64,000 bases of DNA from Odoribacter sp036657595 (lineage in GTDB: Bacteria; Bacteroidota; Bacteroidia; Bacteroidales; Marinifilaceae), in assembly GCA_036657595.1 (NCBI GenBank), contig JAVXFZ010000007.1, positions 4,983-68,982 of the forward strand. The letters are read 5' to 3'. The translations under genes were made by a program, and so were the position numbers. Below, one piece after another: positions 6,804 through 15,926 of the stretch. Positions within the stretch are counted from its first letter, which is position 1. Every line of letters starts with the position of its first letter. The notes below the pieces were generated by a model that was not told the origin of the DNA, did not search any database, and saw nothing but the letters and a program-made list of their open reading frames with translations.

Positions 6804-8414
6804 TTAGTGTGACCATTCGGCAAAGAAATCGTTGCCTTTATTGTCGACAATAATGAAAGCGGGGAAGTTTTCAATACGGATTTTCCGTATGGCTTCCATA
6901 CCGAGTTCTTCAAAATCAACAACTTCCACTGATTTTATGCTGTTCTTTGCTAAAATGGCTGCCGGACCACCGATTGACCCAAGGTAGAACCCCCCGTGTT
7001 TTTTACAGGATTGCGTCACGCTTAGGGAACGATTGCCTTTCGCCACCATAATCATCGAACCGCCTAATGATTGGAATTGATCAACATAAGGATCCATTCG
7101 TCCGGCTGTGGTGGGACCGAAGCTGCCGGAAGCCATTCCTTTGGGAGTTTTGGCGGGACCGGCATAATAGATGGGATGTTTTTTGAAATATTCCGGCATC
7201 GGTTTGCCTTCGTCTATCATTTGTTTGATGCGGGCGTGGGCAATGTCGCGGGCAACAATTAGCGTACCGGATAGGTTGAGTCGGGTTTTAACCGGATATT
7301 TACTCAATTCTTTCAATACATTTTCTATTGGTTGATCAAGGTCGATATTGACAGCCGGTGAAAGTGCAGGAGCGGTAGCGGGTAAGAAACGTGCAGGATT
7401 CTTTTCTAATTGTTCGAGGAAGATGCCTTCTTCTGTTATTTTTGCTTTGACGTTACGGTCTGCGCTGCAACTAACACCGATGCCCACGGGACAAGAGGCT
7501 GCGTGACGAGGTAAACGGATCACGCGTACATCGTGGACCCAGTATTTACCACCGAATTGTGCACCGATACCTTTGTCTTGGCATATTTTCAATACTTTTG
7601 CTTCCCATTCCAGATCACGGAATGCACGTCCGCCTTCGTTACCGGAAACGGGGAGATGATCGTAATATCCGGTAGAGGCTTTCTTTACGGTTGCTAAGCA
7701 GGCTTCTGCTGATGTTCCTCCAATGACTAAGGCTAAATGGTAGGGGGGACAAGCTGAAGTACCGAGATCAAGCACTTTTTGTTCGATGAATTTTGTCAAT
7801 GCTTCTTCTGTCAATAACGCTTTGGTCTGCTGGTAGAGGAATGTTTTATTGGAAGAACCACCGCCTTTTGTAATGAATAAGAATTTATATTGATTGCCTT
7901 GTGTGGCATAAAGATCTATTTGAGCCGGTAGATTGGTGCCGGTATTTTTTTCATCGGTCATTGTAAACGGAACGACTTGAGAATAGCGAAGATTACGGTC
8001 GCGGTAAGTTTCATATACCCCTTTACTGATGGCTTCCGCATCATTGTAGCCGGTATAGATGTCTTCGCCTTTCTTACCGATACAAATGGCTGTTCCGGTA
8101 TCTTGACAGGTGGGCAATTCGCCTTCTGCTGAGACAACTTGGTTCAGGAGCATTGTGTGGGCTACAAATTTGTCATTGTCGCTGGCTTCCGGATCTTTCA
8201 GTATGTCAGCTAATTTTTGTAAATGTGCTGCACGAAGATAGAATGAAACGTCGGTATATGCTTCACGGGCTAATAGTTCAAGTCCTTCTTTTTCAATCTT
8301 TAATATTTTCCGTCCGTCACATTCTACGGTTTTTACATAGTTTTTCGTGAGGAGGCGATACTCTGTGGTGTCCTTTTCAATAGGAAACGGATCTTGGTAT
8401 TTAAATTCTGTCAT
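6804..8414 (-). CDS. Class I (iron-sulfur) fumarate hydratase
   Basis: This enzyme interconverts fumarate and malate using an oxygen-labile [4Fe-4S] cluster. Probable cluster cysteines sit in PTCQDTGTAIC, in GTSACPPYHLALVIGGTSAE and in ASCPVGIGVSC. The C-terminal beta domain has PTTAGRMDPYVDQFQSLGG and KGNRS. The ATG at 8414 (MTEFKYQDPF) is chosen: an upstream in-frame ATG at 8483 adds 23 residues not expected in the family. The length, about 536 residues, is that of the single-chain FumA/FumB form. The oxygen-sensitive form fits an anaerobe using fumarate in its C4 pathway. The gene is monocistronic. Confidence 0.93.
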   Translation of the reverse strand: MTEFKYQDPFPIEKDTTEYRLLTKNYVKTVECDGRKILKIEKEGLELLAREAYTDVSFYLRAAHLQKLADILKDPEASDNDKFVAHTMLLNQVVSAEGELPTCQDTGTAICIGKKGEDIYTGYNDAEAISKGVYETYRDRNLRYSQVVPFTMTDEKNTGTNLPAQIDLYATQGNQYKFLFITKGGGSSNKTFLYQQTKALLTEEALTKFIEQKVLDLGTSACPPYHLALVIGGTSAEACLATVKKASTGYYDHLPVSGNEGGRAFRDLEWEAKVLKICQDKGIGAQFGGKYWVHDVRVIRLPRHAASCPVGIGVSCSADRNVKAKITEEGIFLEQLEKNPARFLPATAPALSPAVNIDLDQPIENVLKELSKYPVKTRLNLSGTLIVARDIAHARIKQMIDEGKPMPEYFKKHPIYYAGPAKTPKGMASGSFGPTTAGRMDPYVDQFQSLGGSMIMVAKGNRSLSVTQSCKKHGGFYLGSIGGPAAILAKNSIKSVEVVDFEELGMEAIRKIRIENFPAFIIVDNKGNDFFAEWSH

Positions 8415-8810
8415 AATATATTGGTTTATAAGGTTTATGTGTTTTTTACATTCAGTTATTTCCGGATACAGTTTAAACAGCAACGAAATTAAGATTAATA
8501 ACCGAAAAAGTCTATTTTTTTTTAAGAAAAAAACGTTACTGCCGGAAGATGGGAGTGATCCGCTTCCGTCGTGCCTTTTCGTTGGTATTTTAGAGCTTTC
8601 GATGGAATTTTAAAAAAAAATGGATAGAAAATAGTTTGTCGATTGCTGATTATTGGTGTAAATAAATATATTTTTGCATAGGCTTGTGGAAGTCCACTGA
8701 GTTTTGTTATTTTTAGGTTGGGTTTATATAATATCCTTTATATAATATATTTTAAATAGCTGAATATTAGATTTATTAATTAATGTTACTTAATAATTTA
8801 GATTAAATAT
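8415..8810. other. Divergent intergenic region, fumarase / cinA
   Basis: 396 bp with no supported gene. A TAnnTTTG match (TATTTTTG) at 8669-8676 could promote cinA, about 135 bp upstream of its start; the spacing to any TTG is poor. Bases 8725-8775 are almost pure A/T. Confidence 0.5.
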
Positions 8811-10046
8811 ATGAATGCAATTATTATCACCATTGGAGATGAGATTCTGATGGGACAAATTTTGGACACTAACTCTCAGTATATCTCTAAGAAATTGACG
8901 AATATCGGAGTAGATGTAAGAGAAATTCGATCTATTCCCGATAAACGTGATGAAATTTATGCAGCGGTGGACTATGCGATGCAGGAGGCTGATTTGATTT
9001 TGGTGACAGGTGGATTGGGACCAACAAAGGACGATGTGACAAAAAAAGTATTGGCGGAATATTTTGGTTCACATTTGGTTTTTAATCCCCAAGCGATGGG
9101 ATGGTTGGAAGATTTGTTGCGCGATAGACTGTTGCCGATGAATGAGAGTAATAAAACACAGGCGATGTTGCCCGATAATTGTCGTGTTTTACGAAATTTT
9201 AAGGGTACAGCTTCCGGAATGTGGTTTGAAAGGGGATGGAAATCGTTGATTTCTATGCCGGGTGTTCCTTTTGAGATGGAGCATTTGATGGATACTTATG
9301 TGATTCCGGATTTGAAGGCTAAATATCCTAATTTACAATTGGAATACCGGATGCTGAAAGTGTATGACTTTCCGGAATCACAGTTATCGGAACACTTGGA
9401 GAATTGGGAAAATGCCTTAAAAGACGGTTTGAAACTGGCTTATCTGCCTTCTCCGGGTTTGGTGAGATTACGGATAACGGCGAAAGGAGAAGCAGTGAAA
9501 CGTTTGGATGCCTGCTATGATAGTTTAAAGGAGGTTTTGAGCGGTTTCAGATATACGGAAGGGGAAGATTCCATAGAGAAACAATTAGGCGGGATATTAC
9601 GTAAAAAAGGGGTCACTATGGCGACAGCCGAAAGTTGTACGGGGGGATATATCGCCCATTTGATTACTTCTGTTCCGGGAAGTTCGGATTATTTTAAAGG
9701 AAGTGTTGTTGCTTATGCCAAGGAGGTGAAAGTAAAGGCGTTGGGCGTGGATGCAGCAGACATAGAAAAAGAGGGAGTGGTCAGTGAGGTTGTTGTGTTG
9801 CAGATGGCAGAGGGGGTGAGGAAATTGACAGGAGCCGATTATGCCGTGTCTACTTCCGGAGTGGCGGGTCCTGACGGAGGAACTCCTGAAAAGCCGGTTG
9901 GAACGGTTTGGATAGGAGTGGCTACCCCTACGGGACATTTCGCCAAGAAGTTTGTCTTTTCTTTTACTCGTGAACGGAATATTGCTAAGGCAGCAAGCAA
10001 GGCGTTAGAAATGTTGACAGAAGAGGTGAATAAGGTTAACGACTGA
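8811..10046 (+). CDS. cinA: CinA-family nicotinamide-nucleotide amidohydrolase (full-length)
   Basis: The full two-domain CinA of 411 residues. The N-terminal COG1058/MoCF-like domain has IITIGDEILMGQILDTNSQY and TGGLGPTKDD, linked to ADP-ribose pyrophosphatase activity in studied members. The C-terminal PncC domain has ATAESCTGGYIAHLIT and STSGVAGPDGGTPEKPVGTV, and deamidates NMN in pyridine nucleotide salvage. The historical link to competence does not apply to every host. It is 67 bp upstream of the hydrolase gene and probably cotranscribed with it. Confidence 0.95.
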   Translation: MNAIIITIGDEILMGQILDTNSQYISKKLTNIGVDVREIRSIPDKRDEIYAAVDYAMQEADLILVTGGLGPTKDDVTKKVLAEYFGSHLVFNPQAMGWLEDLLRDRLLPMNESNKTQAMLPDNCRVLRNFKGTASGMWFERGWKSLISMPGVPFEMEHLMDTYVIPDLKAKYPNLQLEYRMLKVYDFPESQLSEHLENWENALKDGLKLAYLPSPGLVRLRITAKGEAVKRLDACYDSLKEVLSGFRYTEGEDSIEKQLGGILRKKGVTMATAESCTGGYIAHLITSVPGSSDYFKGSVVAYAKEVKVKALGVDAADIEKEGVVSEVVVLQMAEGVRKLTGADYAVSTSGVAGPDGGTPEKPVGTVWIGVATPTGHFAKKFVFSFTRERNIAKAASKALEMLTEEVNKVND

Positions 10047-10113
10047 AAAATCGGGGAGATGCAGAAGAGATTTTTGAGTAATTGGACGATGGTGACATTT
10101 TATTGAAATTAGT

Positions 10114-11106
10114 ATGAAAAAAAGATATATGATCCCTTTATTTATCATCGTATTATTGGTGATTATTTTTCAGATGGGTCCCAAAATGTCACGGATAGAG
10201 TTGAGCAATGAACTACCGGTGGTTCCGGTCGGAATTGATAGCATTAGTGAATATGTCCGAGATCGGGAAGCGTCGTTACCGGTGAAACCCGATAATGAAG
10301 GTATCATTGTGTGGGGTGATTCGGTTGCAAAGCCTACCGAATATGTTCTTCTCTATTTGCACGGATTTACAGCCAGTCGGTTCGAGGGATCTCCAGTGAC
10401 TCAAAATTTTGTGAATGAATTTAAAGTGAACGCTTATTTACCGCGTTTAGCGGCTCACGGTTTGATGGTGGAGGAGCCTTTATTGGATATGACTCCGGCT
10501 TATTTGTACGATTCGGCAAAGGAGGCATTGGTGATTGCTCATAAATTGGGAGAAAAGGTGATTGTTATGGGGACTTCTACGGGTGGTACATTGGCATTGA
10601 TGCTGGCTGCTGATTTTCCGGATTTGGTGGATGGTTTGATTTTATATTCTCCCAATATTCAAATTAAGAATCCGATGGCTCCTTTGCTCAGCGGTCCTTG
10701 GGGGTTGCAGATTTCAAGGGCTGTACACGGTGGAAATTACTCTATTTCGGATGATCCGGCGGATAGTGAAGATTGTAAATATTGGTATTGTCGCTATCGG
10801 GTGGAAGCTCAGATTTATTTGCAGCAATTATTGGATATGCGGATGAATCGAAAGGAATTTGCTAAAGTGCATCAACCTGTATTCCTTGGATTTTATTATA
10901 AAGATGCCGATCATCAAGATCAGACGATAGAGGTGAAAGCGGCTCTTAGAATGTTTGATGAATTGGGGACTCCTGCCGATAAGAAAATGAAGGTGGCATT
11001 TCCGGAAGCAGGAGTACACGTGATTGCCTGTGGTTTGACCTCACAAGCAGTGACGGAGGTCCGGGAACAAACCTTTGAATTTGTCCGGCGGATGTGGGGA
11101 ATGTGA
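10114..11106 (+). CDS. Membrane-anchored alpha/beta hydrolase (carboxylesterase-like)
   Basis: The 330-residue protein begins with a basic N-terminus and one hydrophobic helix (residues 5-22), either a signal anchor or an uncleaved signal, placing the enzyme outside the cytoplasm. The alpha/beta-hydrolase features are the oxyanion motif LYLHGFTASRFEG, the nucleophile elbow VMGTSTGGTLALML (Ser in G-T-S-T-G), a likely acid in FYYKDADHQDQ, and the terminal histidine in PEAGVHVIACG. The layout is like small lipid-ester esterases. The substrate is unknown. Confidence 0.82.
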   Translation: MKKRYMIPLFIIVLLVIIFQMGPKMSRIELSNELPVVPVGIDSISEYVRDREASLPVKPDNEGIIVWGDSVAKPTEYVLLYLHGFTASRFEGSPVTQNFVNEFKVNAYLPRLAAHGLMVEEPLLDMTPAYLYDSAKEALVIAHKLGEKVIVMGTSTGGTLALMLAADFPDLVDGLILYSPNIQIKNPMAPLLSGPWGLQISRAVHGGNYSISDDPADSEDCKYWYCRYRVEAQIYLQQLLDMRMNRKEFAKVHQPVFLGFYYKDADHQDQTIEVKAALRMFDELGTPADKKMKVAFPEAGVHVIACGLTSQAVTEVREQTFEFVRRMWGM

Positions 11107-11129
11107 TAGGAAAATACGCGATAGGTGTT

Positions 11130-11783
11130 TTATCTGCAATATCTTTTTATATATGCGGTAATATTTGAAATGCCGAGGCTTTGCGCTTTTCTCCAGTCCC
11201 GACAGGCTTCGTTGCGTTTTCCGATTTTGTAATAGGCAATTCCCCGATTGGCATAGATGGCTCCACTATTCTGATTGAGTTGTAAGGCGTAATTGAAATC
11301 TGGAATAGACTTTGCAAATTCGTTGCGTTTGAGGTAGCAACTGGCTCGATTTTGGTAATAAGCATATACCAATTCGTAATCTTCTCCGTTTTTCTTTGCA
11401 TATTTAATAGCGAGTGAATATTCTTGGATGGCTTTGCTTAGATTATTTTCGTTTTGGTAGATATTGCCCAGATAGTAGCAAAGTTCATCATCTTCTTCAA
11501 AAATTGTTTTTGCTTTCTGCAAATATTCTTTCAAAATGTCTGTCTGATTGCTTTGTGAACAAGCAGTATTTAATGAGATATAGATTTCCCGAATGTTCGG
11601 ATTCAGTCGAATGGCTGCGATTAATTTTTGTACAGCCTGTTGATAATTTGCCTCTTCAATGTTTTTATTTGCCTCATTGAGTAATTCAATGGGTTTGTTT
11701 ATTTCCGAAACATTAATTTGTCCATAGGTCATTTGACCTGTTGCAAATAAAAGGGTTAAAAATAAGCCGAATCTTTCCATCAT
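11130..11783 (-). CDS. Secreted tetratricopeptide-repeat protein
   Basis: A 217-residue protein with a cleavable-looking signal peptide (MMERFGLFLTLLFATGQMTYGQ) followed by about five TPR units. Examples are ANYQQAVQKLIAAIRLNPN, ELCYYLGNIYQNENNLSKAIQEYSLAIKYAK and SGAIYANRGIAYYKIGKRNEACRDWRKAQSLG. The last unit, with N-R-G-x-A and E-A-C-x-D-W-x-K-A, is common in Bacteroidetes secreted TPR proteins. It probably acts as a periplasmic scaffold; its partner is unknown. Confidence 0.8.
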   Translation of the reverse strand: MMERFGLFLTLLFATGQMTYGQINVSEINKPIELLNEANKNIEEANYQQAVQKLIAAIRLNPNIREIYISLNTACSQSNQTDILKEYLQKAKTIFEEDDELCYYLGNIYQNENNLSKAIQEYSLAIKYAKKNGEDYELVYAYYQNRASCYLKRNEFAKSIPDFNYALQLNQNSGAIYANRGIAYYKIGKRNEACRDWRKAQSLGISNITAYIKRYCR

Positions 11784-11899
11784 TTCAGTTAGATTGAATT
11801 AAGTAATTATTTTCAGCTTCAAAAATAATAAATTTTAGTTAAGATTGTATAGTTGTGATAAAAAGGAAAGCACCTATTGTTTAAAATATAACAAAAAAG

Positions 11900-11917
11900 A
11901 AAAATAACGTTATTTTT
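11900..11917. repeat. 18-bp perfect palindrome upstream of the TPR gene
   Basis: AAAAATAACGTTATTTTT is a perfect palindrome centred on ACGT. It lies 117 bp upstream of the TPR gene start and about 90 bp beyond the M49 peptidase terminator. It could be a dimeric operator, or a weak second hairpin because the right arm runs into TT; neither is provable here. Confidence 0.4.
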
Positions 11918-12000
11918 TTGTGAGAAGAGAAAAGCAAATGAGACCCAATCATTGTGGTGATCTTTTAAGGTTTTAAATTGTTTTTTTTAAGAATCTCATA

Positions 12001-12038
12001 AAAAAAAAGTTCTAAAGAGCTGTGGACTCTTTAGAACT
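12001..12038 (-). terminator. Intrinsic terminator of the S9-M49 peptidase operon
   Basis: A perfect 12-bp stem pairs AGTTCTAAAGAG (12008-12019) with CTCTTTAGAACT (12027-12038) around a 7-nt loop. On the minus strand it is followed directly by a run of Ts (complement of 12001-12007). It starts 21 bp after the M49 peptidase stop codon. Confidence 0.85.
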
Positions 12039-12058
12039 AATGGTCTATGGGATATGTA

Positions 12059-13687
12059 TTACAGTCCCAGTACTTCTATGCCTTGTTTAAAGAATATGTC
12101 TTTAGGTATGCCTGCCTTGGCAATTCGATCAAGGTCTTTTTGTAGGGCAGGAGTGACAATTCCTTTTTCTGCAATTTGTTGAGAGGCTTTTGCGTAGTTG
12201 CCATCGCCTTCAATGGTGATATATTCACCGGCAATGATTTCAATGTCTTTTTTCATTTTATCGAAATCGACTGTATAGTAACCGGTTGTTTCGTCATTCG
12301 TGATGGCTCCGCTTTCAACGAAATGAGCGAATTGCATCATATTTGCTTTTCCGTGTGCACTGGCTGCACCGAAACGGCAGGAACGGAAAATTCCGGCGAT
12401 GAATGTTACGTAATTATCCATCAGATCTTTGTTTTCGATGATGTTCCATTCGGCTAATTTGGTGATGCAAAATAGTCCAAGTATGTCGGCTTTTCCTTCT
12501 TCGATAGCTGTATAGTTATCTTTTAAAGCTCCCCGTACATCTTTTTTATCTGTAATGGTGTAGTTCACCCCTAATCCGTGTGCTACTTCGTGAAACATTG
12601 TGTTTTCAAAGAATGCATTGAATTGTATGTGTTTTTGTTGTTCGGGATGAATGACCATTTTAGCAATGGGCAGTACCATTTTGTCGAATTTTGCCTGCAT
12701 AGCGTTTTTTAATTGCAATTTACGGCTACCTTTAGCTGCGTGTACGCGTGGATCGTTGGGCAGGTTGATGGCAATGTTCTTGCTTCCTGAATTACAATCG
12801 CCACTGTAGTAAATGGCGTCGTATGCATTCATATCGGGATTGGCGTTGGCTTTTTCTGTTTTATAGGCATCGGCTACCGGTAAGTTTTCTTGTAATTTCG
12901 GCAGATATTGTGCATAGAGTGAAAGTTTTTGACTCCATTCTTTATCTTTAACAAGTACTTGTCCTGAATGTGATGCTTTGTAACCGAATAGGGCATCTTC
13001 GTATGTTTCAATCGGTCCGACAACAAAATCGAGCGTATTGTCTTTCATATCCATCCAGGCTAAATCACTTGCTAAATAGTCATCCGTTAGCAGAGCATCG
13101 GCACGTAAGGATAGGTATTTTTTGAAACCTTCGTTTTCTGCTATTTCAGCTGCTTGTTTTAGTAGAGTAGCTGCTTTTTGTACTTGTTCGGGATAGGCTT
13201 CGTGGTATGAGAGTACTTTCAACGCTCCGTTTTCATCTCGGCGAATCACACTGTACCAGTCTGTTTTTCTTTCGTCTTGTATGGCTTCAAATTCTTCTTT
13301 GGTCATATCTTTCGGATAGAAATTGGCTCCTGACGGTTTTTCGCCTGCTCCTTCTAAGAAGGGGAGGTTGTCGTTTAAGCGATCCCAAGGACCGTAGTTG
13401 ACAGATAGATATTTCATCAGGGATGAATCCGTTAAACCGGCGAATAGTTGGCTTTTGTCTCCGTAAGCATTTTGCCAAAAGATATCGTCCATAATGTCAG
13501 CAACCTGCATTAATAGCGGAATCATTTTCTTTTCACTGTCCGTCAGTTTACTAATGTCTGTGGTCAATGTGTATTCCACATACTGGTCGGCTAATTCTTG
13601 ATAGGGAGATGAATTGTTTGCTTTTTTGGCTTCTTTGCAAGCTCCCAATGCAAGGACGACAGCCAGCAAAAGTGTTGTTTTTTTCAT
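12059..13687 (-). CDS. M49-family (dipeptidyl-peptidase III-like) zinc peptidase, lipoprotein
   Basis: A 542-residue putative lipoprotein: the N-terminus MKKTTLLLAVVLALGACKEA has a lipobox with the cysteine at position 17. The zinc site is FHEVAHGLG followed about 35 residues later by EEGKADILGLF, the HExxH plus E-E-x-x-A-D pair of the M49-like clan that also occurs in the NUDX3-type proteins. Classical dipeptidyl peptidase III has HExxGH with one more residue, so this is the shorter-motif variant. It lies 12 bp after the S9 peptidase gene on the same strand, and a strong terminator follows. It probably trims peptides outside the cytoplasm. The exact specificity is not readable. Confidence 0.84.
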   Translation of the reverse strand: MKKTTLLLAVVLALGACKEAKKANNSSPYQELADQYVEYTLTTDISKLTDSEKKMIPLLMQVADIMDDIFWQNAYGDKSQLFAGLTDSSLMKYLSVNYGPWDRLNDNLPFLEGAGEKPSGANFYPKDMTKEEFEAIQDERKTDWYSVIRRDENGALKVLSYHEAYPEQVQKAATLLKQAAEIAENEGFKKYLSLRADALLTDDYLASDLAWMDMKDNTLDFVVGPIETYEDALFGYKASHSGQVLVKDKEWSQKLSLYAQYLPKLQENLPVADAYKTEKANANPDMNAYDAIYYSGDCNSGSKNIAINLPNDPRVHAAKGSRKLQLKNAMQAKFDKMVLPIAKMVIHPEQQKHIQFNAFFENTMFHEVAHGLGVNYTITDKKDVRGALKDNYTAIEEGKADILGLFCITKLAEWNIIENKDLMDNYVTFIAGIFRSCRFGAASAHGKANMMQFAHFVESGAITNDETTGYYTVDFDKMKKDIEIIAGEYITIEGDGNYAKASQQIAEKGIVTPALQKDLDRIAKAGIPKDIFFKQGIEVLGL

Positions 13688-13699
13688 ACTTTTTTGATT

Positions 13700-15784
13700 T
13701 TATGATTCTGTTGTTTTTAACCATTTATCTAACCACGCTTTGAAAGTGCGTTGCCATAGAATACCGTCCTGACAACCGGTCACCCAGTGGCATTCATTCG
13801 GGAAGTAGAGGAATTGTGCCGGAATACCCCGCATACGGGCGGCATTGAATGCTGCCATACCTTGTGATACATCAATGCGGAAGTCTTTCTGACCGTGTAT
13901 GACGAGTAGAGGCGTGTCCCACTTGCCGACAAATTGGTCGGGTGAATTGGCAAAAGTGCGTTGTGCAATTTTATTGTCCTTCTCCCAAGGTGCGCCGCCC
14001 ATATCCCAATTAGCGAACCACATCTCTTCGGTGGTGTTGTATTGCATTTTTAAATCAAAGATCCCACAATGGGCAATGAATGCTTTGAAACGTTTGTCGT
14101 GATGTCCTGCCAAATAGTAGACAGAGTAACCGCCGTATGAAGCACCTACGCATCCTAAGCGGTCGGCATCAATATATGGTTCTTGTTTGGCATTATCAAT
14201 GGCGGAGAAGTAGTCTTTTATATTTTGTCCGGAATAATCACCGCTGATCTGTTCTAACCATTCTTGTCCGAATCCCGGTAGACCGCGACGGTTAGGGGCA
14301 ACGATGATGTAGCCATTGGCTGCCATTTGTTGAAAATTCCAACGATAACTCCAAAATTGACTGACAGTGCTTTGTGGACCACCTTCGCAGTAGAGGATGG
14401 CAGGGTATTTTTTATTGGGATCAAAATGTGGGGGATAGATCATCCACACTAACATATCTTTGTTGTCGGTTGTTTTTATCCAACGTTGTTCTACTTTTCC
14501 CATTGTTAGTTGGTCGAGCAGTGGTTTGTTGACAAATGATAGTTCTTCTTCTTTGCCAGTTTGCGGATCTACTTTATAGATTTCGACCGGTTTGCTCATA
14601 GACATTTGTGTGGCGATGAGTATATCGCCGACCGGTGTGACAGAAGTATAGTTGTGTATACCTTCCGTGTGTTTTTTGATTGCTTTGGTTGCGACGTTGA
14701 GAGAATAGATTTCGTCAGTGGCGTGCCAGTCGGAGAGGAACCAAAGGGTGTTGTCATCTCCCCATTTTAATCCTGTCGCATTTTGGTCGAATCCTTCGCT
14801 GAAATCTTGTTTTTCTCCGGTGGTTAGATCCATAATGTATAAACGAATTTTGTCCGCTTCGTAACCTTCACGTTCCATACTTTCCCAAGCCATTAGTTTT
14901 CCGTTGGGAGAGATCGCCGGATTGTTGTCATATCCCATCATACCTTCCGTGAGATTTACCGTTTCGCCGTTTTCTGTATTGTAGGCGTAGAGATCGGTAT
15001 TCGTTGATTCCATATAATCAATACCTGTCTTTTTGCGAGAGGTATAAATCAATTTTTTTCCGTCTTTTGTCCACGTTAATTGTTCAATTCCCCCCCAAGG
15101 ACGTACCGGTGATTCCCAATGTTCACCTTCCATAATGTCTTTCCCGTCGGTAATTGTTTGCGAAGGAGTGTGGTCGGCAATGAAAATGTGGGTATAAGCG
15201 TTTACCCAGTCATTCCAATGACGATATACCTGATCATTTATAATCTGCGCCTTTGCTTTGGGCAGATCTGGATAAATATCTTGTACGGTATTTTCTAATT
15301 TTACATCTTTCAGGTAAACGATTTTTGAAAAATCCGGCGCATATAAGTAACCGTTAATGCCCCCTTCAATGTTTGTTACTTGTCGTACGTTTTTTCCGTC
15401 TGGATTCATTTCCCATAATTGTCCTTGTGACAAATAGGTGATTTGTTTTCCGTCCGGTGTCCATCCGGCATCCGATTCGTTGCCATTTGTATTGGTTAAC
15501 CGCGTAGATTTGCCATCCGGCAAAGACATCACGTAGAGATCGGAATATCCTTTGTCTTCTTCTTTATTAAAGTAAGTTACATCGTACACTGCTTTCGTCC
15601 CGTCCGGAGATATGTTAACGTTTCCGATTCTTCCAAACGACCAAAGTACTTCCGGTGTCATCACGTCTGACGTTAGTTTTGTCTGCGGTGGAGTGTACCC
15701 CGGCGAATTTTGTACTGATTCTTTTTTATTATTACACGCCATAAGTGACAGTAGAATAAGAGTGGGTAATATCAGTTTTTTCAT
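13700..15784 (-). CDS. S9-family prolyl-oligopeptidase-like lipoprotein (DPP5/acylaminoacyl-type)
   Basis: The N-terminus MKKLILPTLILLSLMACNN is a lipoprotein signal. A beta-propeller of WD40-like PD40 repeats follows, with recurring S-P-D-G-K-x-V/L and W-T-P-D-G-K units. The C-terminal catalytic domain starts near LVWMIYPPHFDPNKKYPAILYCEGGP. The probable triad is Ser in GASYGGYS, Asp in HGQKDFRID and His in NECHWV. The architecture matches secreted dipeptidyl peptidase 5 or acylaminoacyl peptidases of Bacteroidetes. An upstream in-frame ATG at 15910 would bury the lipobox, so 15784 is preferred. It is followed within 12 bp by the M49 peptidase. Confidence 0.9.
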   Translation of the reverse strand: MKKLILPTLILLSLMACNNKKESVQNSPGYTPPQTKLTSDVMTPEVLWSFGRIGNVNISPDGTKAVYDVTYFNKEEDKGYSDLYVMSLPDGKSTRLTNTNGNESDAGWTPDGKQITYLSQGQLWEMNPDGKNVRQVTNIEGGINGYLYAPDFSKIVYLKDVKLENTVQDIYPDLPKAKAQIINDQVYRHWNDWVNAYTHIFIADHTPSQTITDGKDIMEGEHWESPVRPWGGIEQLTWTKDGKKLIYTSRKKTGIDYMESTNTDLYAYNTENGETVNLTEGMMGYDNNPAISPNGKLMAWESMEREGYEADKIRLYIMDLTTGEKQDFSEGFDQNATGLKWGDDNTLWFLSDWHATDEIYSLNVATKAIKKHTEGIHNYTSVTPVGDILIATQMSMSKPVEIYKVDPQTGKEEELSFVNKPLLDQLTMGKVEQRWIKTTDNKDMLVWMIYPPHFDPNKKYPAILYCEGGPQSTVSQFWSYRWNFQQMAANGYIIVAPNRRGLPGFGQEWLEQISGDYSGQNIKDYFSAIDNAKQEPYIDADRLGCVGASYGGYSVYYLAGHHDKRFKAFIAHCGIFDLKMQYNTTEEMWFANWDMGGAPWEKDNKIAQRTFANSPDQFVGKWDTPLLVIHGQKDFRIDVSQGMAAFNAARMRGIPAQFLYFPNECHWVTGCQDGILWQRTFKAWLDKWLKTTES

Positions 15785-15879
15785 ATTTATAAATAATGAT
15801 AAGTCTGTTGGCTCATTGAATGTTTTTGCAATCATTTTTAGATCAGTTGTATTTCTTGGTATACGATATAAAATGATAC

Positions 15880-15903
15880 CAAAAATCCCTGTTGAGATTT
15901 TTG
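15880..15903 (-). terminator. Candidate terminator between recA and the S9 peptidase gene
   Basis: CAAAAATC (15880-15887) pairs with GATTTTTG (15896-15903) around an 8-nt loop, beginning 24 bp after the recA stop. The stem is weak. The direct repeat TGATACCA occurs at both 15874-15881 and 15902-15909, so read-through into the peptidase genes cannot be excluded. Confidence 0.4.
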
Positions 15904-15926
15904 ATACCATTCTATGGTAGAATATT

